NCBI GenBank assembly: GCA_035945115.1
Contig: DASZAN010000002.1
Location: 1 to 64,000, forward strand
Origin: DAHUYF01 sp035945115
Lineage (GTDB): Bacteria; Pseudomonadota; Alphaproteobacteria; ATCC43930; CGMCC-115725
Reading direction: 5' to 3'
Length of the DNA stretch: 64,000 nucleotides
Numbering within the stretch: the stretch's first letter is position 1; every line of letters starts with the position of its first letter. Shown here piece by piece: positions 1 to 7,792 of this stretch. A program made the translations under genes and the position numbers. The notes beneath the pieces were generated by a model. It saw nothing but the letters and a program-made list of their open reading frames with translations. It was not told the DNA's origin and made no database searches.

Positions 1-647
1 GTCACCTCGGTGATCACGCCGAGCGTGCCTTCCGAGCCGACAAAGAGCCGCGTCAGGTCGTAACCGGCCGAGGATTTCCGCGCCCGCCGCGCCGTGCGGA
101 TGACGCGACCATCCGCCAGCACCACCGTCAGCGACAGCACATTCTCGCGCATCGTGCCGTAGCGCACCGCGTTGGTGCCCGAGGCGCGCGTCGCCGCCAT
201 GCCGCCCAGCGACGCGTCGGCGCCGGGATCGATGGGAAAGAACAAGCCGGTGTCGCGGAGATATTCGTTGAGGCGCTTTCTAGTCACCCCCGCTTCCACC
301 GTGCAGTCGAGATCCTCGACCGAGACGCGCAGCACCCGGTTCATCGGCGAGAGGTCGATCGAGATGCCGCCGTGCAGCGCCGCCACGTGGCCCTCGAGCG
401 AGGTGCCCGTGCCGAAGGGAATGACCGGCATCTTGTGCTCTGCACAAAGCTTGACGATCTCTGCCACCTCCGCCGTCGATTGGGCAAAGACCACGGCATC
501 GGGCGGGGCCGGTGCGTGGTAGCTCTCATCCTTGCCGTGTTGCTCCCGCACTGCTGGCGCGGTCGATACCCGCTCGCCGAAGCGCTGGCGGAGCCGGCTC
601 ACCACATCCACGATCTCATCGGCCCGCCGCGTCAGGGTCTGGACCAT
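1..647 (-). CDS. FAD-linked oxidase, D-lactate dehydrogenase (cytochrome)/glycolate oxidase GlcD-like, C-terminus outside window
   Basis: About 215 N-terminal residues are present; the gene runs off the left edge of the window. The protein is the PCMH-type FAD-binding half of the GlcD/DLD family, which oxidises 2-hydroxy acids such as D-lactate or glycolate. Family motifs include PFGTGTSLEGH (FAD pyrophosphate loop) near residue 80, LGGMAATRASGTNAVRYGTM near 140 and the flavin-binding GSEGTLGVITE at the truncated end. The start is the ATG at 645-647, preceded by a purine-rich GGAGAG stretch. The substrate-binding C-terminal domain is not visible, so the substrate cannot be assigned. Confidence 0.9.
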   Translation of the reverse strand, partial: MVQTLTRRADEIVDVVSRLRQRFGERVSTAPAVREQHGKDESYHAPAPPDAVVFAQSTAEVAEIVKLCAEHKMPVIPFGTGTSLEGHVAALHGGISIDLSPMNRVLRVSVEDLDCTVEAGVTRKRLNEYLRDTGLFFPIDPGADASLGGMAATRASGTNAVRYGTMRENVLSLTVVLADGRVIRTARRARKSSAGYDLTRLFVGSEGTLGVITEV

Positions 648-750
648 CGTTCTCTCCTTCCCCAATTCAGACATAGACAAGGCCGAGCACCGCTAAGCGA
701 AAAGCGCGAACCAGTACACATCAAAGGTGCCAAGTTCATGAACCTGTGCG

Positions 751-1962
751 CTATAACTTCACTGTGAAGTCATTTAGTGCCAAACCAGAGCGCTGCCTTG
801 GCAACACGATTCGGTATGCACCATCAGACGCTTCGGAGATGTAGATATGCCAATAGTGGCCGTTTTCCGTCGTCGTAGTATTTAGCGCGTCGAGAATGCC
901 ACGGAGCACCGGAACGGGAACCGCGAACGCGAAATCGAGATCGACGCAACCGAGCGCGAAAAATGCCTTCTCAGCGTCCCCCAGAAATTTGTCCCATCGT
1001 GGGTGATAGGCGTACCAATACTTGTACGCTCCTTTGGAATAGCGCTTTGAGATCGAGCACGCGACCCGAACGTTTCGATCCGCGCTCCAATGGAGTGCGC
1101 GGCTCTTCTTTAGCAAGGTGACTCCTTCGCGCCTTCCGACCGCAGCCAAAATCGCTTCCCGCTTCGCCTGGATAATTGAGCTATCAGTAAATTGCCACGT
1201 TCCCTTCGGATGCGTGCTTCCCCGCGAGACATCCTCGTCCGATTCATCTGGGATGCTGGTGTCAGCTTCTGCGGCCGTCTCAACGTCCTTCGCGGTCACG
1301 AACATCACCTCAATCATGTCGTCGAGCTTCGTGTATTCCATAGGAATGAGCACACTTCGAATTTTCCGACCGGTTTCCGCCTCTTCGACACGTTCGTTCA
1401 GCTTCACGAGTTTGAGAAGGGCATCGATGCTGATCAGCCTAATGTCCCACGCATGGCGTGATCCCCTTACTTGCGCCTCAAGCTCACCAGTATCCTCTCG
1501 TCCAACGACGATCAGTATCGATGAGGGAGCAGTTATTTCTCGCTGTGCCGTTAGTTTTTCTCGATATCCGGCGATCGTATCCAGCGAAATTCGATAGGCG
1601 TCGGTGGTTTTAACTTCCACGACGAGCGAGTGGCGCTCCGGCGAAGTCCAGATTCCATCGAAACCTATGTTGCTTACGGTCCCCTGATACCGGCCGTTTG
1701 TCACTTTGTAGTCCAGCCTACGCCCAAGCTCATTGACGAGGTCCTGGAGGACGCCACCGCTTTTCGCAAATGAGTGTGTCAGGCAGTGCTCAACGTATTT
1801 CGCCAACTTCTCGCTTTCTACTTCGGAGAGGTACTCACGCAGCTCTTGGCAGCACGCGCTGTTATCTCGCAGATTCCCATCTCCAGCATTTGAGACCACT
1901 TGCTCGATCGTCAGCTGTGAGACGACTTGTGGGTTTGATCGCCAAAATTCTATTAGCGGCAT
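751..1962 (-). CDS. Orphan PD-(D/E)XK nuclease-like protein, possible restriction or defence enzyme
   Basis: 403 residues with no family I can name firmly. Around residues 103-122 there is GFDGIW, eight residues, then VVEVKTTDAY, which fits the D...ExK core of PD-(D/E)XK nucleases (Asp, then Glu-Val-Lys on the next strand). A following ILIVVGREDTGEL strand and AWDIRLISIDALL helix are also typical of that fold. The N-terminal 70 residues look helical; the C-terminal 150 contain a mixed domain ending VLPRQRSGLAL. Base composition is clearly lower in GC than the neighbours, suggesting horizontal acquisition. No methyltransferase partner is adjacent, so a solitary type II-like or Mrr-like enzyme is inferred, not shown. 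Confidence 0.75.
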   Translation of the reverse strand: MPLIEFWRSNPQVVSQLTIEQVVSNAGDGNLRDNSACCQELREYLSEVESEKLAKYVEHCLTHSFAKSGGVLQDLVNELGRRLDYKVTNGRYQGTVSNIGFDGIWTSPERHSLVVEVKTTDAYRISLDTIAGYREKLTAQREITAPSSILIVVGREDTGELEAQVRGSRHAWDIRLISIDALLKLVKLNERVEEAETGRKIRSVLIPMEYTKLDDMIEVMFVTAKDVETAAEADTSIPDESDEDVSRGSTHPKGTWQFTDSSIIQAKREAILAAVGRREGVTLLKKSRALHWSADRNVRVACSISKRYSKGAYKYWYAYHPRWDKFLGDAEKAFFALGCVDLDFAFAVPVPVLRGILDALNTTTTENGHYWHIYISEASDGAYRIVLPRQRSGLALNDFTVKL

Positions 1963-1993
1963 TGCAAACCCCTTTGTAGCCGAACGTCGACCA

Positions 1994-3682
1994 TCACAAG
2001 AAAAATCCGCGCAGCTCGCGCTTCAGGATTTTGCCATTGGCGTTGCGCGGCAGCGGCTCATCGCGCAGGACGATGCGCACCGGCACCTTGAAGGCGGCAA
2101 GCCGTGCCGCGACATGGCGGCAGAGCGTCGGCTCGTCGACGGCCGCACCCGGTTTCACCTGAACAACCGCGCCCACCTCTTCGCCGAGCACGCGATGGGG
2201 AATGCCGATGACGGCGGCGTCCATGATCGCGGGGTGGCTATAGAGCGCGTCCTCCACCTCGACGCAGTAGACGTTCTCGCCGCCGCGGATGAGCATGTCC
2301 TTGGCTCGGTCGAGAATGTAGAGAAAGCCGTCGCCATCGAAGCGCACGAGGTCGCCGGTATGAAGCCAGCCTTCCGCGAAGCTCGCTGTCGAAGCCTCGG
2401 CATTGTTCCAATATCCCTTGACCACGTTGGGTCCTTTGACCCAGAGCTCGCCGATCTCGCCCGGCGCCACGTCGCGTTCCTCGCTGTCGACGACCCGCGT
2501 GTCGCAGACGGGTATGACGAGGCCCGCGCTCTCGGGCTTGTGCTCGTAATCCTCCGCGGTGTTCTGCGAGGTGACGGACGAGGTCTCGGTGAGCCCGTAG
2601 CCGTTCCCCGGCATCACCGCAGGGAATTTCTCCTTGATGCGCCTCACCAGCTCCGGCGCCGAGGGTGCGCCGCCATAAGCAACGCTCTCGACGCTCGAGA
2701 GATCATATTGGCCGAAGCCGGGATGCTCGAGCACTTGCCACGCCATCGACGGCACGCCGCCGAAGCTGGTGACGCGCTCGCGCTCGATGAGCTGCATCGC
2801 GCGCTCGGGCTCCCAGCGATACATCAGCACGATCTTGTTGCCGGCGTTGAGCGCGGGACAGAGCACGGAGTGACAGCCGGTGGCGTGGAAGAACGGCACC
2901 GAGAGCAGCGTCGCGCGCTTCGGCGCCGTGCCCGGTGCCGGAACGGGCTCGCCGCGGCGGAGCAGGGTGCGCGCGCCGGCAAAGCCGAGGCTGGTGATAT
3001 TGGTGCAGATGTTGCGATGCGTGCCGAGCGCGCCTTTGGGTTTTCCCGTGGTGCCGGAGGTATAGAAGATCGTCGCGTCGTCCTCGGGGACGATCGCGAC
3101 GGGCGGCAGCGTCGCATGGCCGGGCGCTGCGGCCATGACGCGCTCAAAGGACAGCAGCGGTGGCGACAGTGGTTCCGCGCCGCGCGTGACGAGAATGGAG
3201 TGGAGGTTCAGCTTCGGCAGATGCGGGAGGAGCCGCCGAGCGCGCTCCTCATCGACAATTAGGAGTTCGGCGCCGCAATCGGCGAGGCAATATTCGAGCT
3301 CGCCGCCCGTCATCCAGGCATTGAGCGGCACGACGATGGCGCCCACCGCCGCTGCGGCCCAGAAGGCCACCGACCATTCGGGAAAGTTGCGCATGGCGAT
3401 CGCGACGCGGTCGCCTTTAAGCACGCCAAAGCGATTGGCGAAAAGATGCGCGAGCGCGGCGACGCGCCGGTAATGTTCGGCGAAGGTGAGCCGCTCGCCT
3501 TCGTAGACGAGGAAGGGCAAGTCGCCGTGGGCTGCGCTTACGTCAAGGACAGCGCGGAGCGACGACGGCGCATTCTTCCAGACGCGCGTCCCTATGCCGC
3601 GGATGATTTTCTCTTCCATCTCGAACGGCGCGCCCGGTGCGGTCAACGCCGCGACGGCCTTGGCGATCGGCAGCCCCGCCAT
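1994..3682 (-). CDS. Class I acyl-CoA synthetase (AMP-binding enzyme)
   Basis: 562 residues of the ANL superfamily, which activate a carboxylic acid with ATP and transfer the acyl group to CoA. The P-loop-like A3 motif FYTSGTTGKPKG lies at about 206-217, the A5 motif GYGLTETSS at about 360, the A7 motif HTGDL at about 440, the A8 hinge DRAKDMLIRGGENVY at about 458 and the catalytic Lys motif NGKILKREL at the C-terminus. All core motifs look intact. The start ATG has a GGAAGG-type ribosome site. It stands alone between the nuclease gene and the pentapeptide-repeat gene, so the acid substrate is unknown; medium- to long-chain fatty or aromatic acids are plausible. Confidence 0.93.
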   Translation of the reverse strand: MAGLPIAKAVAALTAPGAPFEMEEKIIRGIGTRVWKNAPSSLRAVLDVSAAHGDLPFLVYEGERLTFAEHYRRVAALAHLFANRFGVLKGDRVAIAMRNFPEWSVAFWAAAAVGAIVVPLNAWMTGGELEYCLADCGAELLIVDEERARRLLPHLPKLNLHSILVTRGAEPLSPPLLSFERVMAAAPGHATLPPVAIVPEDDATIFYTSGTTGKPKGALGTHRNICTNITSLGFAGARTLLRRGEPVPAPGTAPKRATLLSVPFFHATGCHSVLCPALNAGNKIVLMYRWEPERAMQLIERERVTSFGGVPSMAWQVLEHPGFGQYDLSSVESVAYGGAPSAPELVRRIKEKFPAVMPGNGYGLTETSSVTSQNTAEDYEHKPESAGLVIPVCDTRVVDSEERDVAPGEIGELWVKGPNVVKGYWNNAEASTASFAEGWLHTGDLVRFDGDGFLYILDRAKDMLIRGGENVYCVEVEDALYSHPAIMDAAVIGIPHRVLGEEVGAVVQVKPGAAVDEPTLCRHVAARLAAFKVPVRIVLRDEPLPRNANGKILKRELRGFFL

Positions 3683-3759
3683 CGTTTCCTTCCCGATCGA
3701 TTTTCTTGAGTGAACTCTAGGGCACGGCGCGCATCACCGCCAAGCTGGCGAAAAGAGTT

Positions 3760-3844
3760 ACAGGGAGGCAGTGAGACGGTGAGAAGAGAATCGCGGGCGC
3801 GCTTCGCGTGCCAAAAAACCCTCGCTGCGTCACTGTCTCCCTGT
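3760..3844. repeat. Intergenic long inverted repeat
   Basis: Arms ACAGGGAGGCAGTGAG (3760-3775) and GTCACTGTCTCCCTGT (3829-3844) are near-perfect reverse complements separated by about 53 bases. They sit between two genes transcribed leftward. This could be a small palindromic repeat element or a large transcription-ending hairpin; there is no clear U-tract. Confidence 0.6.
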
Positions 3845-3849
3845 GAATT

Positions 3850-5199
3850 TTACCGCTTTGCCGGCAGTCCCTTGACCCGCGTGAGGCTGGCGCCGTCGAA
3901 ATTGGCGTCCTTGACGATGGCGCCGGTGAAATTGCAGCCGTCGAGCCGTGCGTCTTGCAGGTGCGCCCCAGTGAGGTCGGCGCGAGAGAAGTCGGCGCCG
4001 GTGAGGTTGGCGCGGCGGAGATTGACGCCGGCGAGATTGGCGCCGATGAAGCGCGCCTGCTCGCAATTGCTGGGGAAGTCGGCATGGTGGACGCCGACAT
4101 CGATGAGCGGACCGAGCTTGGCGCCGGCGAGGTTGGCCTCGTTGAAGCAGGCGCGCCGCAGAGTGGCGCCGCGCATATCGGCTTCACTGAGGATCGCCTT
4201 GCGCAGATCCGCCGAGGTGAGGTCGCACATGGCGAGAAGCGCGCGGCGGAGATTGGCGCGCTGTAAATTGCTGCCCGGCAGCAGCGCCATGACGAGGCGC
4301 GCGCCGGGCATGGCGAGGTCGCTCAGATCGGCTTTTGCCAAGAGCGCGCGCGTGCCCTTTTGTCCCTGGCTGTCGAGCCAGAGCGCATGCTGCAGGATTG
4401 CGTCGCTGAGGCTTTGGGCGCTCGGCGCTACGTAGCGGCGCGTCACCGCTTTCCTGAGCTCGGCGAGTTCGAGTGCCGCGGGATCGAGGATGGCGTCGCT
4501 CACATCCGCGCCTTCGAGATCGGCGCCCTTGAGATTGGCGCCGGTGAGGAGGGCGGAGTGGAAGGTGGCGCCGCTCATCTTCGCTTGTGCGAAGTTGGCG
4601 CCTTCGAGAATAGCGCCGGTGAAATTGGCGTGGCGCAAATCGGCGCCCGTGAAGTCGGTCTCGCGCAGGACGGCGTCGGTGAAATCGGTGCGCAAATTGT
4701 AGGAGGAGCCTTGCAGCGGCGGCGAGGGCGAGGTGGTCGGCGCCTCGGCATCGATGTCACCGCGCTCGAGGAAGCTCCGCACGATCTGCGCCTGGCGATC
4801 CTCGTAGAGTACGACGGTCGCTTGGCGCATGTCGGCGCGCGCCATGACCGCTTTGTTGATGTCGGCGCCGCGCAGGCAGCTGCCGCGCATATCGGCGCCG
4901 GTGAGGTCGGCGCCATCGAGCACGGCCTGGCGGAGATCGCAGAGCGAAATTTGCGCCCCGCGAAGGATGGCAGCGCCGAGATTGGCGCGGCGCAAGCGCG
5001 TCCCCGTCAACTCCACCTCGGAGAGATGGCACCCGGCGAGGTCGGCGTCGGAAAGATCGTGATAGCCGAGCAGCGCGCGCCGCCCACCCGGCTTGCGCGC
5101 GAGAAAGCGCTCGTGCAACTGCAGCGCCTGCTTGAGAGCCTCAGGGCTCAGTTGCATCCAACTCTCCGCTGCCACGGGATCCACATCGAGAGCAACCAT
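3850..5199 (-). CDS. Pentapeptide-repeat protein
   Basis: 449 residues, largely runs of the A(D/N)LXX pentapeptide, for example GADLTGADMRGSCLRGAD, GANLKGADLEGADVSDA and RANLTGADFSRADLTGA. These repeats form a right-handed quadrilateral beta-helix. A non-repeat insert at about residues 130-160 (EDRQAQIVRSFLERGDIDAE plus a Pro/Ser linker) splits the repeats into blocks, and a helical segment near 255-285 makes a second break. Some family members mimic DNA and protect gyrase; others have unknown roles. No other domain or signal peptide was seen, so no function is assigned. The ATG start is followed directly by VALDVDPVAAESW. Confidence 0.9.
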   Translation of the reverse strand: MVALDVDPVAAESWMQLSPEALKQALQLHERFLARKPGGRRALLGYHDLSDADLAGCHLSEVELTGTRLRRANLGAAILRGAQISLCDLRQAVLDGADLTGADMRGSCLRGADINKAVMARADMRQATVVLYEDRQAQIVRSFLERGDIDAEAPTTSPSPPLQGSSYNLRTDFTDAVLRETDFTGADLRHANFTGAILEGANFAQAKMSGATFHSALLTGANLKGADLEGADVSDAILDPAALELAELRKAVTRRYVAPSAQSLSDAILQHALWLDSQGQKGTRALLAKADLSDLAMPGARLVMALLPGSNLQRANLRRALLAMCDLTSADLRKAILSEADMRGATLRRACFNEANLAGAKLGPLIDVGVHHADFPSNCEQARFIGANLAGVNLRRANLTGADFSRADLTGAHLQDARLDGCNFTGAIVKDANFDGASLTRVKGLPAKR

Positions 5200-5412
5200 G
5201 TCAATTTGAAACTATTCCGACCCTATTAAAAAACGCCTACCAAATGGTTGATCCGGGTTCCCAACAATCGACGGCGCGCCTGGCGGAGCGGAATGCACCG
5301 GCACGGTAAGAATGCGAACCGGGCGCACTCCGCTGAGGAGTGCGCCCGTGGAAATCCGCGCCAGCGAGGGTGGTTAAAGCCGCTACCGGTCGATCGGCCG
5401 GGGACGGCTTTT

Positions 5413-5805
5413 TCAGGTGGGCGGGGGAGGGGGCGGCCCGTCGTTGGCACGGCGACGCTCGGCGAGGAAGGCGTCGAATTCCTCCTTGTCCTTGGCAAGG
5501 CGCAGGCGCTCGAGGAACGCCACAAATTGCCGCTGCTCGTCTTCGAGGCGCCGCAACGTCTCTTGGCGATAGTCGTCGAAGGCGCGGTTGCCGCTGCCGC
5601 CACGCCGCCCATCATGATGCCAACGGCCGGAGGCGCCTTCATCGCGCCAGAACCGCCGGCTATGCTTCCAGCATCCCATGCGTCCGCTCCATAAGAGATA
5701 AGCCAAGAGCGCGAGGCCCACCGGCCAATAAAGTGCAAAGCCCAACACCATGAGCCCGATCCATAGGGGCTTTGGGATGTCGTCCAGTCTGGCCGCGAGT
5801 TCCAT
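5413..5805 (-). CDS. DUF2852 family membrane protein
   Basis: 130 residues resembling DUF2852 proteins of alphaproteobacteria. Residues about 13-40 (PLWIGLMVLGFALYWPVGLALLAYLLW split by one Gly) form one hydrophobic membrane segment. This is followed by a cytosolic basic stretch and a charged helix (YRQETLRRLEDEQRQF) typical of the family; the protein ends in a polyproline tract. Function is unknown in the family. It lies downstream of the TetR gene on the same strand, with a perfect palindrome just upstream of its ribosome site (GGGAGC), so TetR control is likely. Confidence 0.85.
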   Translation of the reverse strand: MELAARLDDIPKPLWIGLMVLGFALYWPVGLALLAYLLWSGRMGCWKHSRRFWRDEGASGRWHHDGRRGGSGNRAFDDYRQETLRRLEDEQRQFVAFLERLRLAKDKEEFDAFLAERRRANDGPPPPPPT

Positions 5806-5817
5806 CGCGGGCTCCCA

Positions 5818-5842
5818 ATGTGAATGTTATTTACATTCACAT
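5818..5842. promoter_or_regulatory. Candidate TetR operator, perfect 10-bp inverted repeat
   Basis: Arms ATGTGAATGT (5818-5827) and ACATTCACAT (5833-5842) are exact reverse complements around TATTT. The site lies between the TetR stop and the DUF2852 start. A related palindrome overlaps the TetR gene start (6509-6527), which supports these as binding sites of that regulator. Confidence 0.75.
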
Positions 5843-5880
5843 AAATAGGCAGAAAGGCGTCGTCCGTCAAGCCTGCCGCC

Positions 5881-6510
5881 TCAGGTGAGGCCGAGGCCGC
5901 GCAAATAGACGAGCACGCCCGCTTCCAAGAGGTCGTCGGGCGTCATCGGCAACGTTCGCTCGCTGCCGTCGCCGCGTGCGAACAACGAGGCGATGCCGTG
6001 CGACATCGCCCAGATGTGGAGCGCTGTCATCAGCGCTGGAGGGCGCTCGCCGGGCGGCAGCTTGGCGGCAACTGCCTCCGCCGCTTGGCGCAGCACCGCG
6101 AAGGCGGATTGCGCGGCCGCCTGGAGCGCGGGGTCGGTCTCGGCGGCGATGCCCGCCTGGAACATCGCCGCGTAATATCCATGCTCCTTGGCTGCGAAGG
6201 CAAGATAGGCTTTGCCGAGCCGCGTCAAGGCGGAGAGTGGATCGGGCTCACCCCTCCCCCAGGCGGATGAGAGCACGATCGCGAACTTCTCGAAGCCGCG
6301 GCGCGCCACCTCGGCGATCAGCGCCTCGCGGTCGCGGAAATGGCGGTAGGGCGCCGCGGGACTGACCCCCGCCCAGCGCGCGGCGTCGACGAAGCTGAAG
6401 CCGAAGGGTCCTCTCTCGGCGATGAGCGACAAGGCTGCGGCGATCAGCGCCTCGCGGAGATCGCCGTGGTGATAGCCGCGCCGGCCGCGGTGATGGTCGC
6501 CCCATCCCAT
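5881..6510 (-). CDS. TetR/AcrR family repressor with WHG-type C-terminal domain
   Basis: 209 residues. The N-terminal helix-turn-helix lies at about residues 15-65 (GDLREALIAAALSLIAERG ... VSPAAPYRHFRDREALIAEV). The C-terminal ligand domain carries ALHIWAMSHGIASLF, matching the W-x-x-x-HG signature of the WHG subgroup. It probably represses itself and the downstream DUF2852 gene through the two palindromes at 6509-6527 and 5818-5842. The ligand is unknown. Confidence 0.92.
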   Translation of the reverse strand: MGWGDHHRGRRGYHHGDLREALIAAALSLIAERGPFGFSFVDAARWAGVSPAAPYRHFRDREALIAEVARRGFEKFAIVLSSAWGRGEPDPLSALTRLGKAYLAFAAKEHGYYAAMFQAGIAAETDPALQAAAQSAFAVLRQAAEAVAAKLPPGERPPALMTALHIWAMSHGIASLFARGDGSERTLPMTPDDLLEAGVLVYLRGLGLT

Positions 6511-6527
6511 GTGAAGCCACTTTACAT
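6509..6527. promoter_or_regulatory. Second candidate TetR operator overlapping the tetR-family start codon
   Basis: ATGTGAAG at 6509-6516 pairs with CTTTACAT at 6520-6527 at 7 of 8 positions. The half-site ATGTGAA is shared with the palindrome at 5818-5842. Its position over the start codon fits autorepression. Confidence 0.6.
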
Positions 6528-6724
6528 CAAAAGGGCCACTGGCACGCGCCGATCGGCGCCGGAGAAAATTTTGCGAAAATTTTGCCTAAATACCCGCCAA
6601 TTTCGCGGCAAAAGCGGCGTAAATTGTCGGCGAATGTCCTCGACATGCGCGACGATTCCGCGAGAATGAACTATCAAGCGTCGGCACAGAAAAGCCTGGC
6701 GCAAAGAGGAAAAGCTCCTTCGGC

Positions 6725-7411
6725 GTGACGGAGGAGTTCGTGGCAGCAGAGACCGCAAGCCTCACCGCATCCCTCATCGACCGCGCTGCCGCACGCGCCC
6801 GCGTCGAGCAGGCTCTCGCCCTCACCCCGGTTGCGGCGTCGATCGAGGCCGCACCTGCTGACGCCCCGCTCTTCTGCAAAAAAGGCCGGGCGAGCGTGAG
6901 TCCCGTCGCGCCAATCGCGCCGGCATCGGTGCGCCGCGCGCGCCTCTGGTTGCGCCTCAGCGCCGCAGAACGCCGGCGCGTCAATCTCGCCGCCGCCTTT
7001 TTCAGCCAGAGCACCGCGGCCTTTCTGCGCGATGCGTTGGCAGGTTTCATGGACAATCTCCTTCCGCTTACTGCGGTGCGGCCGGTCGGCGTGCGCCCCG
7101 TGGCGGCCCCCTCGCACGAGTGCCGCGTCAAGCTCGCCTTCCGCGTCGATCCCAGCGTGCATGCGGCGCTCCACAGCGCAGCGGCGCAGCGCGGCCAAAC
7201 CGTGCAGACGCTGCTCATTGCCGCAATCGACGTGCATCTGGCGCGCCTCATCGACAGTCCCGCCGCGAAGAATTTGCGCGCGCTGCTCGAGGCCTTCGAT
7301 GCCGTCACCGCCGAGCACGCCGCGGGCTCCGGCGCGGAAGTCATCGATTTCCCGACGCGCCGTCGCGTCGTCGCTGCCGTGACGCCGCAACGCCGCCGCG
7401 CGGCACAGTAA
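6725..7411 (+). CDS. Hypothetical protein with two ribbon-helix-helix-like segments
   Basis: 228 residues starting at GTG (6725); a different nearby start is possible. Two segments have the beta-strand then helix-helix pattern of ribbon-helix-helix DNA-binding proteins. The first is ARLWLRLSAAERRRVNLAA at about 75 followed by STAAFLRDALAGFM; the second is CRVKLAFRVDPSVHAALHSA at about 120 followed by QTVQTLLIAAIDVHL. A single-chain tandem of two such units would be a pseudo-dimer. The first 60 residues are low complexity. It sits directly upstream of the copper module but is not known to belong to it. Confidence 0.6.
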   Translation: MTEEFVAAETASLTASLIDRAAARARVEQALALTPVAASIEAAPADAPLFCKKGRASVSPVAPIAPASVRRARLWLRLSAAERRRVNLAAAFFSQSTAAFLRDALAGFMDNLLPLTAVRPVGVRPVAAPSHECRVKLAFRVDPSVHAALHSAAAQRGQTVQTLLIAAIDVHLARLIDSPAAKNLRALLEAFDAVTAEHAAGSGAEVIDFPTRRRVVAAVTPQRRRAAQ

Positions 7412-7514
7412 CGCTCGGCCATCTCGGCACCATCGGGCTCCCCGGCTCTCCTGAGGGTGGTCCGCTCTACTTTTTGCCTGCCGGCTGCCCGCACGCCCGT
7501 CGGCGAGCGGTGCC

Positions 7515-7545
7515 TTGACCTTCCAGCGAGGGGAAACCTTATATC
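7515..7545 (+). promoter_or_regulatory. MerR/CueR-type promoter of the copper module
   Basis: A -35 box TTGACC (7515-7520) and a -10 box TATATC (7540-7545) are separated by 19 bp, the long spacer that MerR-family activators correct by twisting DNA. The spacer holds the dyad CTTCC...GGAAA (imperfect), resembling known CueR operators. It lies 34 bp upstream of the copZ-like start and would be served by the CueR-like protein encoded at 10226-10633. Confidence 0.75.
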
Positions 7546-7579
7546 CTTCGAGTAGACTGGAACGTCGAGGAGACCCCTC

Positions 7580-7792
7580 GTGGAGAAACGTGAGGCGCGC
7601 AGGCTCGCCATCAGCGGCATGACCTGCAATGGCTGCGCCGCCGCGGTGACGCGCGTGCTGTCGCGCGTGCCCGGCGTGGCGAGCGTCGAGGTCGATCTCG
7701 CGGGCGCTCGCGCGGCGGTCGCCGGCACCGCCGATCCGCAAGACCTCCTCCGTGCTATCGCGGCGGCGGGGTATGGCGCGCGCCTCCTCTGA
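7580..7792 (+). CDS. copZ: CopZ-like copper chaperone (single HMA domain)
   Basis: 70 residues forming one heavy-metal-associated domain, with GMTCNGC as the Cu(I)-binding CxxC motif near residue 15 and the typical ...VEVDLAGARAAV... and AAAGYGARLL C-terminus. It starts at GTG with a GAGGAG ribosome site and overlaps the copA start by 20 bp in another frame. It probably delivers Cu(I) to the CopA ATPase. An alternative is that it was once a third HMA domain fused to copA, but the good ribosome site supports a separate chaperone. Confidence 0.85.
   Translation: MEKREARRLAISGMTCNGCAAAVTRVLSRVPGVASVEVDLAGARAAVAGTADPQDLLRAIAAAGYGARLL

Noticed and set aside
1733..3262. 509-codon plus-strand frame opposite the acyl-CoA synthetase
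   Set aside because: Antisense to a well-conserved enzyme; composition is typical of a shadow frame.
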